Part shown: piece after piece, positions 59,425 through 64,000 of the stretch
Numbering within the stretch: position 1 is the first letter of the stretch
How the letters are laid out: each line of letters starts with the position of its first letter
Source of the DNA: Pseudomonas fluvialis
GTDB taxonomy: Bacteria > Pseudomonadota > Gammaproteobacteria > Pseudomonadales > Pseudomonadaceae
Reading direction: 5' to 3'
Assembly (NCBI RefSeq): GCF_014207935.1
Contig: NZ_JACHLL010000005.1
Location: 186,001-250,000 of the forward strand
DNA length: 64,000 bases
Position numbers and translations under genes: made by a program
Notes under the pieces: model-generated
What the model was told of the DNA's origin: nothing
Database searches by the model: none
What the model saw: only the letters and a program-made list of their open reading frames with translations

Positions 59425-59901
59425 ATGCCTGCCGTGAAGACTTTCGACCAACTGGCAGTGATTGGCCTGCGCGAATGGATCAACCTGCCCGACCTGGGCA
59501 TGATCGGCCTGCGCGCCAAGATCGATACCGGCGCCAGCACCTCGACCCTGCACGCCAGCGATATCCAGCCCTTCGAGCGCGACGGCGCCGAGTGGGTACG
59601 TTTCACCGCCCACCTCGGCACGCTGGTGCAGCGTCCGCACCGCTGCGAAGCGCCGGTTGTGACGATCAAGACCATCAAGAGCTCTAATGGCCAGGCACAG
59701 AGCCGTTATGTGATCCGCTGCCTGCTCGCCATGGGCGACCGCGGCTGGCCGGTGGAATTCACCCTGGCCTGCCGCAAGCACATGCGTTACCGCGTGCTGC
59801 TCGGCTCCAAGGCGCTGGTGGACGGCCAGTTGGTGGTCAACCCGGCGCTGACCTACGTACAAGACAAACCCCTGTTGCGCAAACCTTCCGGTGCCCAATG
59901 A
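59425..59901 (+). CDS. rimB: RimB-like retropepsin-fold protease (ATP-dependent zinc protease annotation)
   Basis: A 158-residue single-domain retropepsin-like protein. The active-site motif [12 protein letters not shown] (Asp about 34) is the hallmark of aspartic peptidases, followed by the family pattern [20 protein letters not shown] (20 residues) and [20 protein letters not shown] (20 residues). RimB is the partner of RimK in Pseudomonas, where it modulates glutamate-tail turnover on ribosomal protein S6. It overlaps rimK by 4 nt (ATGA). The longer frame to 58162 only reads antisense to hslO and hslR. Confidence 0.9.
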   Translation: MPAVKTFDQLAVIGLREWINLPDLGMIGLRAKIDTGASTSTLHASDIQPFERDGAEWVRFTAHLGTLVQRPHRCEAPVVTIKTIKSSNGQAQSRYVIRCLLAMGDRGWPVEFTLACRKHMRYRVLLGSKALVDGQLVVNPALTYVQDKPLLRKPSGAQ

Positions 59902-60803
59902 AGATCGCCATCCTGTCGCGCAACCCGCGCCTGTATTCAACCCGTCGCCTGGTGGAAGCCGGTACCCAGCGCGGCCATGAGGTGCAGGTGATCGATACCC
60001 TGCGCGCCTACATGAACATCGCCAGCCACAAGCCGCAGATCCATTATCGCGGCCGTCCGCTGGAAGGCTTCGACGCGGTGATCCCGCGTATCGGCGCCTC
60101 AGTCACCTTCTATGGCTGCGCCGTGCTGCGCCAGTTCGAGATGCAGGGGGTTTTCCCGCTCAACGAGTCGGTGGCCATCAGCCGCTCGCGCGACAAGCTG
60201 CGCTCGCTGCAACTGCTCTCGCGCAAGGGCATCGGCCTGCCGGTGACCGGCTTTGCCCACTCACCGGACGATATTCCCGACCTGATCCAGATGGTCAACG
60301 GCGCGCCGCTGGTGATCAAGGTGCTGGAAGGCACTCAAGGCATCGGCGTAGTGCTGTGCGAAACAGAGAAGGCGGCGGAGTCGGTGATCGAGGCCTTCAT
60401 GGGCCTGAAGCAGAACATCATGGTGCAGGAATACATCAAGGAGGCCGGCGGCGCCGACATCCGCTGCTTCGTGGTCGGCGACAAGGTCATCGCCTCGATG
60501 AAGCGTCAGGCCAAGCCCGGGGAATTCCGCTCCAACCTGCACCGCGGCGGTTCAGCCAGCCTGATCAAGATCACCCCGGAAGAACGCATGACCGCCATCC
60601 GCGCAGCCAAGGTCATGGGCCTGTCGGTGGCCGGGGTGGACATCCTGCGCTCCCACCACGGCCCGCTGGTGATGGAGGTGAACTCCTCGCCCGGCCTGGA
60701 AGGCATCGAGACCACCACCGGCAAGGATGTCGCTAGCATCATCATCGAATACCTGGAAAAGAACGCCGAGCCCGGCCAGACCCGCACCAAGGGGCGCGGC
60801 TGA
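59898..60803 (+). CDS. rimK: Ribosomal protein S6 modification enzyme RimK (alpha-L-glutamate ligase)
   Basis: RimK adds glutamate residues to the C-terminus of S6 and so alters ribosome function; in P. fluorescens the activity is linked to c-di-GMP. The 301 residues have the ATP-grasp fold: [38 protein letters not shown] (20 residues), [20 protein letters not shown] and the metal-binding [14 protein letters not shown]. It is coupled to rimB by a 4-nt overlap. A MITE-like element begins 12 bp after its stop. Confidence 0.95.
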   Translation: MKIAILSRNPRLYSTRRLVEAGTQRGHEVQVIDTLRAYMNIASHKPQIHYRGRPLEGFDAVIPRIGASVTFYGCAVLRQFEMQGVFPLNESVAISRSRDKLRSLQLLSRKGIGLPVTGFAHSPDDIPDLIQMVNGAPLVIKVLEGTQGIGVVLCETEKAAESVIEAFMGLKQNIMVQEYIKEAGGADIRCFVVGDKVIASMKRQAKPGEFRSNLHRGGSASLIKITPEERMTAIRAAKVMGLSVAGVDILRSHHGPLVMEVNSSPGLEGIETTTGKDVASIIIEYLEKNAEPGQTRTKGRG

Positions 60804-60815
60804 CCGCTCCTCCTT

Positions 60816-60961
60816 TAGCAGGCTGTTGAAAAACGTTGGCGAGGCAGCCAACGCAAGGCAAAAACAGGCGAAGAAGCGCAGTTTACGAGTAGTAAATGAG
60901 CATTCTGAGTCTGTTTTTAACACTGCGATGGCAACGTAGGTAGTTTTTCAACTGCCTGCTA
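60816..60961. mobile_element. MITE-like element, 146 bp, containing structured repeat copy B
   Basis: The ends are inverted: TAGCAGGCTGTTGAAAAAC (60816-60834) against its complement at 60943-60961, with one mismatch in 19. Inside lies the palindromic core seen at 24738-24800 (AAAAACAGGC...GTCTGTTTTT) and a small hairpin GTTGGC/GCCAAC. No transposase is encoded. The right end supplies the CTA that reads as the TAG stop of the envZ-like gene (60959-60961). It lies between convergent rimK and envZ-like genes. Confidence 0.75.
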
Positions 60962-62272
60962 GGCCGCGTCGCGCGGCAGCAGCAAGCCCAGCGGCAGACA
61001 CACGCGTGCTTCCATGCCGCCACCGGCGCGGTTGCGCAACTCGACGCTGCCGCCATGCAGCGAGGCGATGCGCTTGACGATGGCCAGCCCCAGACCGGTG
61101 CCCTTGCCACCACGGGCGCGGTCACCACGGATGAACGGGTTGAATATCTCGCCCATTTCTTCCGCCGCGATACCGGGACCACGGTCCAGCACGCTGATCA
61201 CCACGTAGGGCGCCGAACAGTCGCCGGCCAGCGAGGCGGCCACTTCCACGGCATTGCCGGCATAGCGCAGGGCGTTCTCGATCAGATTGGTGAGCAGGCG
61301 CTTCATCGATACCCGGCGCAGGGCAATCAGCGGCAACTCTTCCAGACACAGGCGCACCTGCTCCTGTTTCTGGTTGTAGGGCGCCACCACTTCATGGATC
61401 AGCGCCAGCAGGTCGATCTGCTCGGCCGGCTCGTCGCTGCCATCGCGGATGAAGGCGAGGAACTGGTCGAGAATGGCGTCCATGTCCTCGATATCGCGAA
61501 CCATGTCGTCCGTCAGCTCGGCATCACTGCTCATCAGCTCCAGCGACAGGCGCAGGCGGGTCAGCGGCGTGCGCAGGTCATGGGATACCCCGGCAAGCAT
61601 CAGCTCGCGCTCGCGCGCCGCCTGCTCCAGCCCCTCGGCCATCTGGTTGAAGGAGCGGTACACCTCGGTCATTTCGCTGGGCGTATCGGTCACGGGCAGA
61701 CGCACACTGCGCCCCTGCCCCAACTGGCGGGTGGCGAAGACCAGACGCTTGAGCGGCGCATTGAGCTGGCGCACGAAGATCCAGGCGGCCGCCGTCGACA
61801 GCAGACCGATGCCGATGAACCAGCCCAGCACACTCCAGATACGCTGGCCGCGCAGCGGATGCGGATACAGCGGCACCTTCAGCCAGTCGGCGCCCAGCGC
61901 GGGCGCATGCACCCAGAGCGCCGGGCCACTGTGCACGCGCACCCGCACCTCGGTGCCTTCGCCCAGCTCGGCCTGCATCTGCCGCTCGAAAATCTCCGTG
62001 TAAGGCCAGTGCTCCTCACCGGCCGGCACATCCGCCGGGGCCACCCGCACCAGGCCGGCGACCTTGCCGATTTCCTCGCGCGCATGCTCGTCGGCGGCCC
62101 AGTAGGCACGCAGGGTCAGCGCCGCGCCGTGGCTGTACTGGCGATCGACCAGCACGTCCTCGTTCATCATCAGATAAACGAGGGTCAGTGCCTTGGAAAA
62201 CAGCACCACGATCAGCACCAGCCACAGGGTGCGGGCGAAGAAGCTTTGCGGGAACCAGACCGGGGTTTTCAT
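60959..62272 (-). CDS. amgS: EnvZ-like sensor histidine kinase (AmgS type)
   Basis: A 437-residue membrane kinase. Two membrane segments (about 14-34 and 146-166) enclose a periplasmic domain. A HAMP region (about 167-220) precedes the phospho-accepting histidine in GVSHDLRTPLTRLRLSLE (about 232), then the HATPase: LIENALRYAGNAV, DRGPGIAAEEM and RGGKGTGLGLAIVKR. It forms a pair with the ompR-like gene downstream in position upstream on the minus strand (17-nt gap). In P. aeruginosa the homologous pair AmgRS senses envelope stress. The stop codon falls inside the MITE end. Confidence 0.88.
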   Translation of the reverse strand: MKTPVWFPQSFFARTLWLVLIVVLFSKALTLVYLMMNEDVLVDRQYSHGAALTLRAYWAADEHAREEIGKVAGLVRVAPADVPAGEEHWPYTEIFERQMQAELGEGTEVRVRVHSGPALWVHAPALGADWLKVPLYPHPLRGQRIWSVLGWFIGIGLLSTAAAWIFVRQLNAPLKRLVFATRQLGQGRSVRLPVTDTPSEMTEVYRSFNQMAEGLEQAARERELMLAGVSHDLRTPLTRLRLSLELMSSDAELTDDMVRDIEDMDAILDQFLAFIRDGSDEPAEQIDLLALIHEVVAPYNQKQEQVRLCLEELPLIALRRVSMKRLLTNLIENALRYAGNAVEVAASLAGDCSAPYVVISVLDRGPGIAAEEMGEIFNPFIRGDRARGGKGTGLGLAIVKRIASLHGGSVELRNRAGGGMEARVCLPLGLLLPRDAA

Positions 62273-62289
62273 TCAGCCACGCGTCCGGA

Positions 62290-63021
62290 TCACTTGTTGC
62301 CATCCGGCACGAATACGTAACCCACACCCCACACGGTCTGGATGTAGCGCGGCTTGGACGGATCGGGCTCGATCATCCGCCGCAGACGGGAAATCTGCAC
62401 GTCGATGGAGCGCTCCAGCGCGTCCCACTCACGGCCGCGGGCCAGGCTCATCAGCTTGTCGCGGGTCAGCGGTTCGCGGGCGTGCTGCACCAGCGCCTTG
62501 AGCACGGCGAACTCGCCGGTGGTGAGCATGTTGACCTCGTCGCCCTTCTTCAGCTCACGGGTCGCCAGCGACAGTTCATAGTCGCCGAAGGTCACCACCT
62601 CGTCCTCGCTGCCCGGCGCACCCGGCACCACCGGTGCCTGACGACGCAGCACGGCCTTGATCCGCGCCAGCAGCTCGCGGGGGTTGAACGGTTTGGCCAG
62701 GTAATCGTCAGCGCCCTGCTCCAGGCCCTGGATGCGGCTGCCTTCGTCGCCCTTGGCGGTGAGCATGATGATCGGGATCTGATTGCCCGATTCGCGCAGA
62801 CGATGACAGGCGGACATGCCGTCTTCACCTGGCAGCATCAGGTCGAGCACCACCAGATTGAACAGCTCACGCGCCAGCAGACGGTCCATCTGCTCGACGT
62901 TCTCCACCGCGCGCACGCGGTAGCCCTGCTCCTCGAGGAAGCGCTCCAGCAGGCGACGCAGGCGGGCGTCGTCATCCACTACGAGAATCTTTTCGCCTTC
63001 AGGCTGGGTATGCGGGGCCAT
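62290..63021 (-). CDS. amgR: OmpR-family response regulator (AmgR type)
   Basis: A 243-residue regulator. The receiver (about 1-120) has LVVDDDARLRRLL, the phospho-acceptor in VLDLMLPGEDGM and YLAKPFNPREL. The C-terminal winged helix (about 140-240) has MLTTGEFAVLKALVQHAREP and SIDVQISRLRRMIEPDPSKP. It is transcribed first and followed by the kinase gene with a 17-nt gap. The pair matches AmgRS, whose targets are envelope proteases and stress factors; the exact regulon here is unknown. Confidence 0.9.
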   Translation of the reverse strand: MAPHTQPEGEKILVVDDDARLRRLLERFLEEQGYRVRAVENVEQMDRLLARELFNLVVLDLMLPGEDGMSACHRLRESGNQIPIIMLTAKGDEGSRIQGLEQGADDYLAKPFNPRELLARIKAVLRRQAPVVPGAPGSEDEVVTFGDYELSLATRELKKGDEVNMLTTGEFAVLKALVQHAREPLTRDKLMSLARGREWDALERSIDVQISRLRRMIEPDPSKPRYIQTVWGVGYVFVPDGNK

Positions 63022-63186
63022 GGAACCTCCAAGTTTTCATGCGGCCATTATGACTCAGCGCCGGGCCGGTCCGTGGCAGGCATTGTTAGCAGATTTTTCC
63101 CCTGCCAGCTTCCCAGCCAGCCTGCGGGCGGTGTTTATAATGCGCCGCTTAGTCAGGCAGGCACGCCCTGCGCCTCAGGTAGACCC

Positions 63187-64000
63187 ATGAACAGCATCAA
63201 CGTCCGTATCGCCGAAGAGCTCTCCGCCGTTTCCGCCAGCCGCGTGCTGCCACAACAGGTCGCCGCCGCCGTGGCCCTGCTCGACGAGGGCTCGACCGTG
63301 CCCTTTATCGCCCGCTACCGGAAGGAAGTGACCGGCAGCCTCGACGACACCCAGCTGCGTACCCTGGAAGAGCGCCTGCGCTACCTGCGCGAGCTGGACG
63401 AGCGCCGCGCGGCCATCCTCGCCAGCATCGAGGAGCAGGGCAAACTGACCGGCGAACTCAAGCGCGACATTCTCGAAGCCGATACCAAGACCCGCCTGGA
63501 AGACCTCTACCTGCCCTACAAGCAGAAGCGCCGCACCAAGGGGCAGATCGCCCTGGAAGCCGGCCTCGGCGAGCTGGCCGACGCGCTGTTCGGCAACCCC
63601 GGACTGAACCCGGAAAGCGAGGCTGCCCGTTTCATCGATGCCGAAAAAGGCTTTGCCGACACCAAGGCCGTGCTCGAAGGCGCCAAGTACATCCTCATGG
63701 AGCGCTTCGCCGAAGACGCCAGCCTGCTGGAAAAACTGCGCAGCTTCCTCAAGCAGGAAGCCACCCTCAGCGCCCGCCTTGTTCCGGGCAAGGAAGCCGA
63801 AGGCGCCAAGTTCAGCGACTACTTCGAGCACGACGAAGTGCTGCGCAACACCCCCTCGCACCGGGCACTGGCCATCTTCCGCGGCCGCAACGAGGGCATC
63901 CTCAGCGTGGCGCTGAAGGTGGGCGAGGAGCTGCCGGGCACCAGCCATCCGTGCGAGCTGATGATTGCCGAGCGCTTCGGCATCCAGCAGCAGGGCCGCC
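63187..64000 (+). CDS. tex: Tex-family RNA-binding protein (5' part only)
   Basis: ATG 63187 opens a frame that leaves the window; 271 of about 770 residues are visible. The N-terminal Tex region contains LPQQVAAAVALLDEGSTVPF (20 residues), IARYRKEVTGSLDDTQLR, DTKTRLEDLYLPYKQKRRTK (20 residues) and FRGRNEGILSVAL. Tex is a transcription accessory protein that binds nucleic acid through a C-terminal S1 domain, which is outside the window. It is divergent from the ompR-like gene with a 165-bp intergenic region. Confidence 0.93.
   Translation, partial: MNSINVRIAEELSAVSASRVLPQQVAAAVALLDEGSTVPFIARYRKEVTGSLDDTQLRTLEERLRYLRELDERRAAILASIEEQGKLTGELKRDILEADTKTRLEDLYLPYKQKRRTKGQIALEAGLGELADALFGNPGLNPESEAARFIDAEKGFADTKAVLEGAKYILMERFAEDASLLEKLRSFLKQEATLSARLVPGKEAEGAKFSDYFEHDEVLRNTPSHRALAIFRGRNEGILSVALKVGEELPGTSHPCELMIAERFGIQQQGR

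Noticed and set aside
58162..59901. A 579-residue frame ending with the RimB-like protein
   Set aside because: Only the last 158 residues match a known family. The upstream part is antisense to hslO and hslR.

Overview
The window is a stretch of Pseudomonas chromosome. It is GC-rich, and its gene content and local order (asmA-mutY-yggX-tRNA-Phe; rml dTDP-rhamnose genes; fba-mliC-like-pgk-epd-tkt; ArsR/methyltransferase-metK; ahcY-metF; pckA-hslO-hslR-rimB-rimK; amgRS-like envZ/ompR-tex) match blocks I remember from Pseudomonas aeruginosa and relatives. The blocks are joined in a different order from the one I remember for P. aeruginosa, so this is a Pseudomonas outside that species. I cannot name the species from the sequence. 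I see no prophage, intact insertion sequence, CRISPR array or plasmid gene.

Layout. 1-4.1 kb: end of an FAD oxidoreductase, AsmA-like protein, MutY, YggX and tRNA-Phe. 4.4-8.7 kb: a polar amino acid ABC importer (ATPase, binding protein, two permeases) and a methyltransferase. 8.9-12.5 kb: tRNA-Thr and an rmlB-A-C-D operon for dTDP-L-rhamnose. 12.5-23.2 kb: signalling and housekeeping genes, including an HD-GYP phosphodiesterase, a REC-REC-GGEEF cyclase, DbpA, an HDOD protein coupled to a small secreted protein, a GreA-like factor, a membrane EAL protein, a cNMP/degenerate-rhodanese protein, a YgjP-like metalloprotease and a lipase-like hydrolase. 23.2-29.1 kb: central carbon genes on the minus strand. 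29.2-33.6 kb: TDT-family transporter, LysR regulator, ArsR-methyltransferase fusion and metK. 33.7-35.8 kb: class V aminotransferase, cytochrome c'-like lipoprotein and MAPEG protein. 35.9-47.6 kb: a complete chemosensory cluster preceded by a partner-switch module. 47.6-52.2 kb: SAH riboswitch-ahcY-metF and rhlE. 52.3-64 kb: nitroreductase/HxlR pair, pckA, an antiporter, hslO/hslR, rimB-rimK, envZ/ompR and the start of tex.

Three groups of genes appear to work together. (1) The activated methyl cycle: metK makes SAM, ahcY removes SAH and metF supplies methyl groups. Control is visible as an SAH riboswitch before ahcY and a 28-bp inverted repeat before the ArsR-methyltransferase/metK pair. 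(2) The chemosensory array: two receptors, CheA, CheW, CheY, CheR, CheD and CheB, plus a STAS protein and a REC-PP2C-HATPase protein resembling the HsbA/HsbR switch. (3) Three c-di-GMP enzymes of opposite activities within 8 kb.

The most notable non-coding items are a structured repeat found twice (24.74 kb and 60.82 kb), whose two copies carry compensatory base changes. One copy is a MITE-like element whose end supplies the stop codon of the envZ-like gene. Other items are a perfect 13-bp hairpin inside the ABC operon and the SAH riboswitch with an extra 5' hairpin. All functional calls rest on reading motifs, without database searches.
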